NCBI GenBank assembly: GCA_021845905.1
Contig: JAJZVA010000006.1
Location: 1 to 64,000, forward strand
Direction of reading: 5' to 3'
DNA length: 64,000 nucleotides
Source of the DNA: Pseudomonadota bacterium
Lineage (GTDB): Bacteria > Pseudomonadota > Alphaproteobacteria > Micavibrionales > UBA2020
Position 1 is the stretch's first letter. Each line of letters starts with the position of its first letter. This document shows, one piece after another, positions 44,762 through 53,879 of the stretch. The translations under genes were made by a program, and so were the position numbers. Below the pieces are notes generated by a model. That model was given only the letters and a program-made list of their open reading frames with translations. It searched no databases and had not been told where the DNA came from.

Positions 44762-46384
44762 ATGGCATTGCTCGACATCAAAAACCTCTCGGTGGATTTC
44801 AAAAACGGTCAACAGGTCACGCACGCGGTCAAAAGCGTGTCGTTCTCCATTGAAAAAGGCGAGATCCTCGCCGTGGTGGGCGAAAGCGGATCGGGAAAAT
44901 CGGTCACGGCGCTTTCCGTCCTGCAACTTCTGCCTTATCCCAGCGCCGAGCATCCCTCCGGCTCGATCAGGTTCAAGGGCGAGGAGATGATGAAAGCGCC
45001 GGAAGCCGTGTTGCGCGCCATACGCGGCAATAAAATCGCCATGATCTTTCAGGAGCCGATGACCTCGCTCAACCCGCTGCACTCGATCGAAAAGCAGATC
45101 GCCGAAGTGCTGTTCATCCACAAGCGCATGGCGCCGGCAAAGGCGCGCGCGCGGGTGATCGAGCTTCTCAACCTCGTCGGGCTTGAAAAACTCACCACGC
45201 GCCTCAACGCCTTTCCGCACGAGCTTTCCGGCGGCCAGCGCCAGCGCGTGATGATCGCCATGGCGCTCGCCAACGAGCCGGACCTGCTGATCGCCGACGA
45301 GCCGACCACGGCGGTCGACGTGACCGTTCAGGCGCAGTTGCTCGCGCTGCTGAAAGAGCTGCAACAAAAAACCGGCATGGCGATCATGCTCATCACCCAC
45401 GACCTCAGCATCGTCCGCAAGATGGCCGACAATGTCGCTGTGATGTATCAGGGCGATCTGGTCGAATACGGCACGACGCAAAAAATCTTCGCCGCGCCGG
45501 AGCACGACTACACCAAAATGCTGCTCGCCGCGCAGCCCAAGGGCATGCCGGAACCGTTCGACACCAAAGCACCGGCCATTTTCAAAGCCGAAAGCCTCAA
45601 AGTGCATTTTCCCGTCAAGGCGGGCGTGTTCCGCCGTACAGTGGATTATGTGCGCGCGGTGGACGGCATCGACATCGACGTCCGCCCCGGGCAAACCGTC
45701 GGCGTTGTCGGTGAATCCGGTTCAGGGAAAACCACGCTTGGGCTTGCATTACTCAGGCTGATTCAGAGCAAGGGCACGATCCGCTTCAACGGCAAACCGA
45801 TTGATGACATGACGGCAAAAGATCTGCGTCCTCTGCGCAAGGACATGCAGATCGTCTTTCAGGACCCTTATGGCGCGCTTTCTCCTCGGCTCTCCATCGC
45901 GCAGATCATCGAGGAAGGCCTGCTGGTGCACTTTCCGCATATATCCGCAGAGGAGCGCGACAGGATGGTCGTCTCCGCGATGCGCGAAACCGGACTCGAC
46001 CCCGAGATGCGCCACCGCTATCCGCACGAATTCTCCGGCGGGCAGCGCCAGCGCGTCGCCATCGCGCGCGCCATGGTCTTGAAACCGAAATTCGTCATTC
46101 TCGACGAACCAACCTCCGCGCTCGACATGTCTGTGCAGGCGCAGATCATCGACCTCCTGCGCGGGCTGCAGCAAAAGCACAACCTCGCCTACATGTTCAT
46201 CAGCCACGACCTGCGCGTGGTGCGCGCGCTCTCCCACGACGTCATCGTCATGCAAAACGGCAAGGTCGTCGAGCGTGGGCCGACGGAACGGATCTTCAAC
46301 AGCCCCCAAGAGAGCTACACCAAAACTCTGCTCGCCGCCGCGCTGAATATCGCCGTGGCCACTCCAGACGCGGTTAATCAATAA
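44762..46384 (+). CDS. yejF: Duplicated ABC ATPase YejF
   Basis: The 540 residues carry two full nucleotide-binding domains. Domain 1 has Walker A GESGSGKS (40-47), a LSGGQRQR signature near 159 and Walker B LLIADEPT. Domain 2 repeats GESGSGKT near 319, FSGGQRQR and FVILDEPT. The C-terminal oligopeptide-transporter extensions (EHDYTKMLLAAQP and QESYTKTLLAAAL) are present. Fused ATPases serving both sides of the YejBE permease are normal for this operon. The start at 44762 is four bases after yejE; the longer frame upstream is not coding. Confidence 0.95.
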   Translation: MALLDIKNLSVDFKNGQQVTHAVKSVSFSIEKGEILAVVGESGSGKSVTALSVLQLLPYPSAEHPSGSIRFKGEEMMKAPEAVLRAIRGNKIAMIFQEPMTSLNPLHSIEKQIAEVLFIHKRMAPAKARARVIELLNLVGLEKLTTRLNAFPHELSGGQRQRVMIAMALANEPDLLIADEPTTAVDVTVQAQLLALLKELQQKTGMAIMLITHDLSIVRKMADNVAVMYQGDLVEYGTTQKIFAAPEHDYTKMLLAAQPKGMPEPFDTKAPAIFKAESLKVHFPVKAGVFRRTVDYVRAVDGIDIDVRPGQTVGVVGESGSGKTTLGLALLRLIQSKGTIRFNGKPIDDMTAKDLRPLRKDMQIVFQDPYGALSPRLSIAQIIEEGLLVHFPHISAEERDRMVVSAMRETGLDPEMRHRYPHEFSGGQRQRVAIARAMVLKPKFVILDEPTSALDMSVQAQIIDLLRGLQQKHNLAYMFISHDLRVVRALSHDVIVMQNGKVVERGPTERIFNSPQESYTKTLLAAALNIAVATPDAVNQ

Positions 46385-46428
46385 AACTATAGTTTATCAA
46401 TAACTTATATTTGTTCATAATATTTATA

Positions 46429-46457
46429 TTGACATATTAATTAGCCTCTTCTATAGT
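46429..46457 (+). promoter_or_regulatory. Strong sigma70 promoter of ankyrin-repeat gene
   Basis: TTGACA (46429-46434), a 17-base spacer, then TATAGT (46452-46457), one of the best matches in the window. Transcription should start near 46463-46465. Confidence 0.75.
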
Positions 46458-46479
46458 GTCGGCAATATTTTTCCGACAC
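46456..46479. repeat. Inverted repeat over the transcription start of the ankyrin gene
   Basis: GTGTCGG (46456-46462) and CCGACAC (46473-46479) form a perfect 7-bp inverted repeat around a 10-base AT-rich centre. It abuts the -10 element and spans the predicted start site, so it may be an operator. If transcribed in full it could also form a 5' hairpin just ahead of the start codon. Confidence 0.5.
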
Positions 46480-46490
46480 AGAAGACACAT

Positions 46491-47379
46491 ATGTTTGGCA
46501 AAAAGAGCATCAAAAAAAATCATCCGCGCAGGCGATCTCCCTGCCCTCGAACGCGCGCTGGAGGAGCATCCGGACTGGCTCGATAAAGACGTTAGCGGCT
46601 TTGACAGTCACGGAACCAATCTTCTTCATTTCGCGTCTGAATGCAATCAGCCAGATATCATCACGTTTCTCGTCAAAGAAAGAGGGATGGACATTAATCA
46701 AGGAGACTTATCTCGGGGGAAGTTTACGCCGCTTCATTATGCAGTCTCCAACGCCAAAGAAGCAGTGGAAAGACTTTTAGAGCTGGGCGCAGATGCTGAC
46801 CGCCGCTCTGTATTCGGACACAAACCTGTCGATGATGCAAAAAAACCGGAAATAAAAACGCTCTTTAGACCGGATTACAGGACAATCAATGCCGTCAAAT
46901 CCGGAGATTTACAGACGCTAAAAGCCATTATCGCCAAAGACCCGGATACTATTTACAAACCTCTCAAATGGGACGGCGACGAATACAGCGGAAATGTCCT
47001 GCATTTGGCCGCATTTTACGATCAACCCGAGGTCATTGAATATCTCGTCAAAGAAAAAGGCATGGATGTCAACAACCAGAATTCGCGGCAACGCAACACC
47101 CCGCTACATTATGCGGCCTTGAATGATGGGGAAAAATCAGCCGCAAAACTCCTGAAATGCGGCGCAAAACCGGCCTTGAGAAACAAAGAAGGCATGCTTG
47201 CAACGGACCTCGGCAAAAACATCCGTCTCAAAAAAATATTTGAAAAAAGCAGCGAAAAAAAAAGCGCCGCAACCCGCCGCAACGCCGCGCATCAGAAACT
47301 ACGATCTCTTGAAAAATTTTTTGCAGTAGCCCGCCGCCGCGTCAGGCAGCCTGCTTTTGCGCGTCTGTCGGCGCGTTGA
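46491..47379 (+). CDS. Ankyrin-repeat protein with apparent frameshift at an A8 tract
   Basis: The ankyrin frame encodes about 290 residues with two blocks of repeats: NLLHFASECNQPDIITFLV then TPLHYAVSNAKEAVERLLELGAD, and VLHLAAFYDQPEVIEYLV then TPLHYAALNDGEKSAAKLLKCGA. A basic tail follows. The natural-looking start, ATG at 46491 (MFGKKSIKK), joins this frame (IIRAGDLPALERAL) only if one base is removed from the eight A at 46512-46519. Without that, translation would need a TTG at 46495; the GTG at 46456 lies inside the promoter. Ankyrin proteins often bind other proteins and can be secreted effectors, but no secretion signal was identified. The 3' end overlaps the convergent next gene by 38 bases. 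Its GC content is lower than its neighbours'. Confidence 0.7.
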
Positions 47380-50300
47380 TTTTCTCCAGCAGTTCGGCTT
47401 CGCGTTTTTTCGCCGCCTCGATATTCTTGAGTTTCACGTGCCCGTAGCCGCGGATATGCTCCGGCAAAGAGGCCAGCTCGACCGCGAGATCGTAATTCTC
47501 CTTTGAAAGCGACGGCAGAAGCTTTTCAATCGCCGCTTTGTATTCGCCGATCATGCGGCGCTCCATGCGGCGCTCTTCCGTATAGCCGAAAATATCGAAC
47601 ACCGTGCCGCGCAGGCCTTTCATCTTCGCCAGCAGGCGGAACGCGGGCAGAACCCAGCCGCCGAATTCCATTTTTTTCAACGTGCCTGTTTCTTTGTCGC
47701 GCTTCGCCAGCAACGGCGGCGCGAGGTTGAACCTCAGGCGGATCTTGCCGTCGAACGTCTGTTTGAGTTGTTCGAGGAACTGCCCGTCGGTATAAAGCCG
47801 CGCCACTTCATATTCATCCTTGTAGGCCATCAGCTTGTAGTAATAACGCGCGACGGCCTCGGTGAGCCTGCCGGGTTTGCCGCCGAGTTTTTGATCGGCT
47901 GCGGAGACGGCTTCAACCAGCGCCTTGTACCTTTCGGCATAAGACGCATTTTGATAACCGGTGAGCGAAAAAATGCGGCGCGCGATCACTTCATCTGCGC
48001 TCTTCGAAAGCTCGCGGTGGCGCTCAAGATCGCCCATGCCGCGCGGACGGGCGATTTCCTCGACTTTTTCGATGTCAAACGCGGCGCGACGGCCCCAGAG
48101 GAATGCCTGTTTATTCATCTTCACGGCCGCGCCGTTAAGCTCGATGGCATGCAGGATCGCTTCCGGCGTCAGCGGAATATACCCTTTCTGACAGGCATAG
48201 CCGAGCATGAACATGTTGGTGGAAATCGAATTCCCCGTCAGCGCCGTCGCGATCTGGGTCGCATCGAGCGTGGAAATATTGTCCTTGCCGCACAGTTCCG
48301 CCACCGCGTCGACGACCTTGTCGGCCGGGATGCGCCATTCCGGATCGTGCGTGAAAGCGCCGGTCTGGGTTTTGTGGGTATTGAGAACGACTTTGGTCTT
48401 GCCGGGATGGATTTTCGAAAGCGAACTGCCATCCGCCGTAACCAGCATGTCGCAACCCAACACCACCGTCGCGCCCGCTGTGGAAAGGCGCACGGTATGG
48501 ATGTCTTCGGGCGTTTTGGCGATGCGCACGTGGCTGGTGACGGCGCCGCCCTTTTGAGCGAGGCCGGTCTGGTCCATCGTCGTCGCGCCTTTGTCTTCAA
48601 GGTGCGCGGCCATGGCGAGGATTGCGCCGATGGTCACCACGCCCGTGCCGCCGATGCCGGTGACGAGAATGGAGAACGGCGCATCAAGCGCGGCGATTTG
48701 CGGCTCCGGCATCTCCTTGAACAGGGCATCCACCTCGTCGCCGAGTTTGGCGCCCTCGGGCTTTTTCAAACCGCCGCCGAGAACGGTGACGAAGCTCGGG
48801 CAGAAGCCCTTGACGCAGGAATAATCCTTGTTGCAGCTCGACTGGTCGATCTGCCGCTTGCGGCCGAATTCCGTCTCTACAGGCGCGATGGACAGGCAGT
48901 TGGACTTTTCGCCGCAATCGCCGCATCCCTCGCACACGCGCTCGTTGATGATGATGCGCTTGGCGGGGTCGGGATAAAGACCGCGCTTGCGGCGGCGGCG
49001 TTTTTCTGCGGCGCAGGTCTGGTCGTAGATCAGAATGGTCACGCCTTCGGTTTCGCGCAAAAGCTTCTGGATTTCGTTGAGGTCGTCGCGGTGGCGTACA
49101 TGCGTGCCGGTCGGGAAGTTAGCCTTGCTGCCGTATTTCCACGGCTCGTCGGAGACGACATAGATCGCCTTCACGCCCTCGGCTTCGACTTGCCGGGCGA
49201 TATCGACGACGCTGAGATGCCCGTCAACCGGCTGGCCGCCGGTCATGGCGACGGCGTCGTTGTAAAGGATTTTATAGGTAATGTTGATGTTCGCGGCGAT
49301 CGCGGCGCGGATCGCCAGCAAGCCGGAGTGAAAATAAGTGCCGTCCCCGAGGTTGGAGAAAACGTGCTTTTCCCTGGTGAACGGCGCCTGACCGATCCAC
49401 GGCACGCCCTCGCCGCCCATCTGCGTGAACATGTAGGTGCGGCGATCCATCCACATCGCCATGTAGTGGCAACCGATGCCGGCCAGCGCGCGGCTGCCTT
49501 CCGGCACGACGGTGGAAGTGTTATGCGGGCAACCCGAACAATACCACGGCATGCGCACGACTGGAGAAGGCTTGCCCTTCAGGTCGAAGTTTTTGTGAAT
49601 GACCGCCATGCGGTCCTCGAACGGCTTGACGTCCGTCAGGCTCTTCAGCCGCTTGATCAGCGCGTCGGCGATCAGTGCGGGCGAAAGCTCATAGGTTTCG
49701 GGCAGCAACGGAACGCCTTTTTCGTCGGTCTTGCCGGTGACGCGCGGACGCCTGTCGGCGGCGGTGTGGAAAAGGATTTTCTTGATCTGCGATTCGACGA
49801 AGGCGCGCTTTTCCTCGACAACAAATATCTCTTCCGTTTCAGCGGCAAGCTTGGCGATGCCCTTGCCTTCCAGCGGCCAGACGAGCGTGACCTTATAAAC
49901 GGCGAGTCCCAGCTCTTCCGCGCGGCTTTTGGTGATGCCGAGGTCTTCGAGCGCCTGCATGGTGTCCATGAACCCCTTGCCGGTGGCGACGACGGTCAGG
50001 CGTTTTTTATCGGGATTGAGGACGAATTTATCGAGACCGTTGGCGCGCGCATAGGCCTGCGCGGCGGGCAATTTCAGCGTGACGAGGCGTTCTTCCTGCG
50101 CGACGGGCGGATCGTACCAGCGGATATTCAGCCCCTCCGGCGGCATGTTGAAATCGACCGGCGTTTTGAATTCCAGCGCGGCGGGATCTGAAAAGACGGA
50201 GGCCGAGCTGTCGGCGAAATCGCTGATGACTTTCAAAGCCGTCCAGCAACCGGAATAGCGCGACATGGCGATGCCGTGCAGGCCGAGTTCCAGCGCGTCG

Positions 50301-50827
50301 GCGATGCCCGCCGGATTCAAAACGGGGATCATCGCATGGACGAAGGCCTGCTCCGACTGGTGCGGGAACGTGGAGGACTTGCAGGCATGATCATCGCCCG
50401 CCAGCGCCAGCACGCCTCCATGTTTGCTACTGCCCGCGGCGTTGGCGTGCTTCAGGGCATCCAGCGAACGGTCCACGCCGGGACCCTTGCCGTACCACAT
50501 CCCGACGACGCCGTCATATTCCGCGCCGGGACCGAGGTTGAGTTGCTGGCTGCCCCAGACTGCAGTCGCGCCGAGGTCTTCGTTCACGCCCGGCACGAAC
50601 TTGATATGGTTTTCATCAAGATATTGCTGCGCCGATTGCAAGGCCATATCCAGTCCGCCCAAGGGCGAACCCCGATAGCCGGAAATGAATGTCGCCGTGT
50701 TCAGCCCGGCCGCAACGTCGAGCTGGCGCTGCATGATCGGGATACGCACCAGCGCTTGCAGGCCGTTCAAATAGATGCGGCCGGATTTTTCGGTATATTT
50801 ATCTTCCAGTGTGACCTGACGGAGCAT
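47342..50827 (-). CDS. Indolepyruvate:ferredoxin oxidoreductase, fused subunits
   Basis: This large 2-oxoacid:ferredoxin oxidoreductase (1161 residues) oxidatively decarboxylates aryl pyruvates from aromatic amino acids. The N-terminal domain (GLNTATFISGYRGSPLGGLDMALQ) and TPP-binding region (PWYCSGCPHNTST; GDGTYFHSG) correspond to IorA. A cysteine-rich iron-sulphur region lies at about residues 630-680 (VCEGCGDCGEKSNCLS, then CNKDYSCVKGFCPSF). The C-terminal part (ILVTGIGGTGVVTIGAILAMAA) is IorB-like. The single-chain form is common in proteobacteria. The ATG at 50827 follows AGGGTAGGC. The role fits with the aromatic catabolism genes at 5.6-8.9 kb, though the two loci are unlinked. Confidence 0.93.
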   Translation of the reverse strand: MLRQVTLEDKYTEKSGRIYLNGLQALVRIPIMQRQLDVAAGLNTATFISGYRGSPLGGLDMALQSAQQYLDENHIKFVPGVNEDLGATAVWGSQQLNLGPGAEYDGVVGMWYGKGPGVDRSLDALKHANAAGSSKHGGVLALAGDDHACKSSTFPHQSEQAFVHAMIPVLNPAGIADALELGLHGIAMSRYSGCWTALKVISDFADSSASVFSDPAALEFKTPVDFNMPPEGLNIRWYDPPVAQEERLVTLKLPAAQAYARANGLDKFVLNPDKKRLTVVATGKGFMDTMQALEDLGITKSRAEELGLAVYKVTLVWPLEGKGIAKLAAETEEIFVVEEKRAFVESQIKKILFHTAADRRPRVTGKTDEKGVPLLPETYELSPALIADALIKRLKSLTDVKPFEDRMAVIHKNFDLKGKPSPVVRMPWYCSGCPHNTSTVVPEGSRALAGIGCHYMAMWMDRRTYMFTQMGGEGVPWIGQAPFTREKHVFSNLGDGTYFHSGLLAIRAAIAANINITYKILYNDAVAMTGGQPVDGHLSVVDIARQVEAEGVKAIYVVSDEPWKYGSKANFPTGTHVRHRDDLNEIQKLLRETEGVTILIYDQTCAAEKRRRRKRGLYPDPAKRIIINERVCEGCGDCGEKSNCLSIAPVETEFGRKRQIDQSSCNKDYSCVKGFCPSFVTVLGGGLKKPEGAKLGDEVDALFKEMPEPQIAALDAPFSILVTGIGGTGVVTIGAILAMAAHLEDKGATTMDQTGLAQKGGAVTSHVRIAKTPEDIHTVRLSTAGATVVLGCDMLVTADGSSLSKIHPGKTKVVLNTHKTQTGAFTHDPEWRIPADKVVDAVAELCGKDNISTLDATQIATALTGNSISTNMFMLGYACQKGYIPLTPEAILHAIELNGAAVKMNKQAFLWGRRAAFDIEKVEEIARPRGMGDLERHRELSKSADEVIARRIFSLTGYQNASYAERYKALVEAVSAADQKLGGKPGRLTEAVARYYYKLMAYKDEYEVARLYTDGQFLEQLKQTFDGKIRLRFNLAPPLLAKRDKETGTLKKMEFGGWVLPAFRLLAKMKGLRGTVFDIFGYTEERRMERRMIGEYKAAIEKLLPSLSKENYDLAVELASLPEHIRGYGHVKLKNIEAAKKREAELLEKINAPTDAQKQAA

Positions 50828-50918
50828 ATGCCTACCCTGATCTTTTTTGCGCTAAAGGAGTAAGTTAATGGACGAGCATGGGGAGGCGCAACTTAATTTC
50901 ATTTAACGTAATGCATAA

Positions 50919-50947
50919 TTGACTCTTCTGCATATCCTGTTTAATAA
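50919..50947 (+). promoter_or_regulatory. Candidate promoter of the 50986 gene
   Basis: TTGACT (50919-50924) and TAATAA (50942-50947) are 17 bases apart, 39 bases ahead of the chosen ATG. Confidence 0.5.
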
Positions 50948-50985
50948 TCTCAAACTACTTTTTTATTTTTATGAAAGGAACAGTT

Positions 50986-51378
50986 ATGCCCGAAAAACGC
51001 AAAAACGCTCAAAATGACAAAAAACGCCTTGAAAAAATCGGCAATGCTCTCGATTACCATGTCACCATTTCCATCAAAGAGCACTTCAACAAAGTGGGGA
51101 AAATGGATCAGTTTGTCAAAACCGTGACACCGGAAGAAATCGCCGAACAAAAAGCCGCCATGCGGGGAATGTTTTATATGACAGAAGATCAGATGACGCT
51201 CGCCACGCTTAAAACAACAGATATCTTCATGCGTGCCGCCCGCAGGGTTGCAACCGATGACAAAGAGCTTGCCGCCTTTCTCCCCGCCGGAAAATTCGAG
51301 AGAGAAGACGTTGAAATCCTTAAAAAAAATGGACTTAAGTCTCTTTCTGCCGTTGTGAAGGCGCATCTTGCACCTTAA
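50986..51378 (+). CDS. Unknown 130-residue charged protein
   Basis: I do not recognise this protein. From the ATG at 50986 (AAAGGAAC 4 bases upstream; the ATG at 50971 overlaps that site) it has 130 residues. It is Lys/Glu-rich and mostly helical, with no membrane segment or signal peptide. Features include a basic start (PEKRKNAQNDKKRLEKIG), VTISIKEHFNKVGKMDQFVKTV, a Met-rich middle (AMRGMFYMTEDQMTL) and a C-terminal LPAGKFEREDVEILKKNGL. It has its own promoter-like site and lies upstream of rpsU on the same strand. AT content is above that of its neighbours. Confidence 0.6.
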   Translation: MPEKRKNAQNDKKRLEKIGNALDYHVTISIKEHFNKVGKMDQFVKTVTPEEIAEQKAAMRGMFYMTEDQMTLATLKTTDIFMRAARRVATDDKELAAFLPAGKFEREDVEILKKNGLKSLSAVVKAHLAP

Positions 51379-51466
51379 ACGCGAAACTTAAGATTCAGCT
51401 TTCCCTTTCTTATGGGGCATGCTACAAACACTTAGTTATTAACCACTGGATTATGAATAGAAAGGG

Positions 51467-51682
51467 GTGATTACCATCGTACAGGTCGTTGTACGCGATA
51501 ACAACATCGATCAAGCCCTCCGCGCATTGAAGAAAAAGATGCAGCGCGAAGGCCTCTTCCGTGAAATGAAGATCCGTCGGCACTACGAAAAGCCGTCCGT
51601 CAAAAAAGCACGTGAAAGATCCGAAGCCGTCAGGCGTTATCGTAAGCTGGAGCGCAAACGTAAAGAACGCGACGGCGAATAA
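51467..51682 (+). CDS. rpsU: 30S ribosomal protein S21 (start codon uncertain)
   Basis: The core [20 protein letters not shown], then [24 protein letters not shown], is clearly S21, with 67-71 residues and a basic Arg/Lys tail. The only standard in-frame start is GTG at 51467, but it lies inside AAAGGGGTGAT (51461-51471), an extended match to the anti-Shine-Dalgarno. That site would better serve the AUC codon at 51476, giving [10 protein letters not shown], which is exactly where other S21 proteins begin. A non-canonical start is therefore plausible. Gene identity is certain; the start is not. Confidence 0.93.
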   Translation: MITIVQVVVRDNNIDQALRALKKKMQREGLFREMKIRRHYEKPSVKKARERSEAVRRYRKLERKRKERDGE

Positions 51683-51718
51683 ATATCGGGTAATCCGCTT
51701 TCGATTACTAAAAATACA

Positions 51719-51761
51719 ATATCGCCGTCATTCCGGATGCAATTCGGGGTGGCGGCGATAT
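51719..51761. repeat. Inverted repeat downstream of rpsU
   Basis: ATATCGCCG (51719-51727) pairs perfectly with CGGCGATAT (51753-51761) around a 25-base loop. There is no clear T-run, so it may act as a weak terminator or a processing structure rather than a classic rho-independent terminator. Confidence 0.4.
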
Positions 51762-51798
51762 ATAATTTGAGAAAGCTTATTTTTAAAAGGAGTCGGAG

Positions 51799-53871
51799 AT
51801 GTCATACAAAGGCGACGCGCACCTTGCAAAACTTCTCAAAGCCGCAGGCGAAACCCGTCCGCTCGACGAAATAAAGTCGGTGCTCAAGGGCATTATCGCC
51901 GCACCGGAAGACATCGCCGCACCCGGCCTCTGGCTCTCCCTCTTCAAAACAGATAAAAACGCCGCCGAACAACTGACCGCGCTGAAAAACGAACTTGCCG
52001 CAGAAAAACCCGCGCCGCAACAGGATAAACTCGCCGCGCTGCGCGATGAAATGAAAAAACGCAACATCGAAGGGTTTTATATTCCCCGCGCGGACGAGTT
52101 CCACGGAGAATACGTGCCCGCGCGCTCCGAACGCCTGGCCTGGGCGACAGGCTTCACCGGCTCCGCGGGCGTCGCCGTCGTCTTGAAAGACAAAGCCGGT
52201 TTCTTCACCGACGGCCGCTACACGCTCGCCGCGCGCAAGCAGGTGGACAAGAAAGATTTCGACATTTGCAGCACATCCGACGATCAGGACCCGACGCCGA
52301 CCATGAGCCCCGTTGAATGGATCGAAAAGAACCTCCAAAAAGGGCAAACTTTCGGCATCGATCCGTGGATCATGAGCGCAAATGAAGTGAAAGCCGTCAA
52401 AGGCGCGGTGGACAAGGCCGGCGGCATCCTCGTTTACGTCGACAGCAATCCGCTCGACGCCGCATGGAAAAACCGCCCCGAAGCGCCGCTCTCGCCCGCC
52501 GTGCCGCAACCGCTGGAATACGCCGGAAAAACTTCCGAAGACAAGCGCGAGGATCTCGCCGACGCGCTCGCCGCCAAGGGCGCCGACGCGCTCGCCATCG
52601 CCCTGCCTGAAGAAATCTGCTGGTTGCTCAACGTGCGCGGCGGCGACGTGCCTTGCACGCCCTTCGCGCTCTCTTACGCCATCGCCCACAAGGACGGCAG
52701 CGTCGACTGGTACATCGACCAACGCAAACTGACGGATGAAACCAGACAATGGATCGGGGCGGATGTGCGCGTTCATGACATCGCCGCATTCGAAAACGGC
52801 CTTGCCGCACTCGGCAAGAACGGCAAAACCGTCTGGATCGACCCCAACACGGCGCCGGTCAAGGCGCAGAACACGGTCACGGACGAAGGCGGCAAGGTCG
52901 TCTCCGAGCGCAGCCCCGTGCAACTCATGAAAGCGCTTAAAAACCATGTCGAGATCGAAGGCATGGCCGCGTGCCACATCCGCGACGGCGCCGCGCTGAC
53001 GCGCTTTCTCGCCGCCGTTTCCGAGCATGGCGCGGCCGCGAAATACGATGAAATTTCCGCCGCCGACCTGCTGCAAACATTCCGTGCGGAAAACGACAAG
53101 TTCCGCGGCCTCAGCTTCGACACCATCTCCGGCGCGGGCGGCAACGGCGCGATCATCCACTATCACTCCACGCCCGCAACCAGCCAGAAGCTGGATGCCG
53201 GCCCGGTTTATCTCGTCGATTCCGGCGGGCAATATCTCGACGGCACGACGGACGTCACCCGCGCCATCGCCGTATCCCCTCCCACCGACGAGATGAAGGA
53301 AAACTTCACCCGCGTCCTCAAAGGCCACATTCAGGTCGCCATGGCGGAATTCCCCGCCGGCACGTGCGGCGACAAGCTGGACGAAAAAGCCCGCGCCGCC
53401 TTGAAAGACGTCGGTCTCAATTACGCCCACGGCACCGGCCACGGCGTCGGCAGCTATCTTTCGGTGCATGAAGGCCCGTGCGGCATCTCCGACAGAAGCA
53501 CGACCGTGCCCTTGCAACCCGGCATGATCCTGTCGAACGAGCCGGGCTATTACAAAGAAGGCGCTTACGGCATCCGCATCGAAAGCCTCGTCGTCGTCGT
53601 CGACACCGGACGCAAGGACGGCGCCGGACGCGACCTGCTGGCCTTCAAGACGCTGACCATGGCGCCTATCGACCGCAATCTGATCGACGCCGCGCTGCTC
53701 AGCGCCGACGAATTGAAATGGCTCAACGACTACCATGCCGAGGTGCAGAAGAATCTTCTGCCGCTTTTGGAAAAGAAAGATCCCAAGGCCGCCGCATTCC
53801 TTAAAAAAGCCGCCGCCCCGATCCGCAAGCCGCCGCCGAAGGCCAAAAAAAATCCGCATTTCTTCCTTTGA
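51799..53871 (+). CDS. Xaa-Pro aminopeptidase, M24B family (PepP-like)
   Basis: This metallopeptidase of 690 residues removes N-terminal residues preceding proline. Two creatinase-type N-terminal domains include EGFYIPRADEFHGEYVPARSERLAW near 92-115 and FTDGRYTLAARKQVD. A pita-bread catalytic domain follows, with metal ligands in YLVDSGGQYLDGTTDVTR (two Asp), AHGTGHGVG (His), LSNEPGYY (Glu) and GIRIESLV (Glu). It resembles the eukaryotic-type three-domain aminopeptidase P (about 600 residues), with about 75 extra N-terminal residues and a basic Pro/Lys tail. AGGAG lies upstream of the ATG. Confidence 0.92.
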   Translation: MSYKGDAHLAKLLKAAGETRPLDEIKSVLKGIIAAPEDIAAPGLWLSLFKTDKNAAEQLTALKNELAAEKPAPQQDKLAALRDEMKKRNIEGFYIPRADEFHGEYVPARSERLAWATGFTGSAGVAVVLKDKAGFFTDGRYTLAARKQVDKKDFDICSTSDDQDPTPTMSPVEWIEKNLQKGQTFGIDPWIMSANEVKAVKGAVDKAGGILVYVDSNPLDAAWKNRPEAPLSPAVPQPLEYAGKTSEDKREDLADALAAKGADALAIALPEEICWLLNVRGGDVPCTPFALSYAIAHKDGSVDWYIDQRKLTDETRQWIGADVRVHDIAAFENGLAALGKNGKTVWIDPNTAPVKAQNTVTDEGGKVVSERSPVQLMKALKNHVEIEGMAACHIRDGAALTRFLAAVSEHGAAAKYDEISAADLLQTFRAENDKFRGLSFDTISGAGGNGAIIHYHSTPATSQKLDAGPVYLVDSGGQYLDGTTDVTRAIAVSPPTDEMKENFTRVLKGHIQVAMAEFPAGTCGDKLDEKARAALKDVGLNYAHGTGHGVGSYLSVHEGPCGISDRSTTVPLQPGMILSNEPGYYKEGAYGIRIESLVVVVDTGRKDGAGRDLLAFKTLTMAPIDRNLIDAALLSADELKWLNDYHAEVQKNLLPLLEKKDPKAAAFLKKAAAPIRKPPPKAKKNPHFFL

Positions 53872-53879
53872 GAGGGTTT

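Noticed and set aside
47768..50191. 807-codon frame antisense to the indolepyruvate oxidoreductase
   Set aside because: Shadow of a well-recognised gene; no domains.
51802..53859. 685-codon frame antisense to aminopeptidase P
   Set aside because: Shadow caused by codon bias; the plus-strand gene has complete catalytic motifs.
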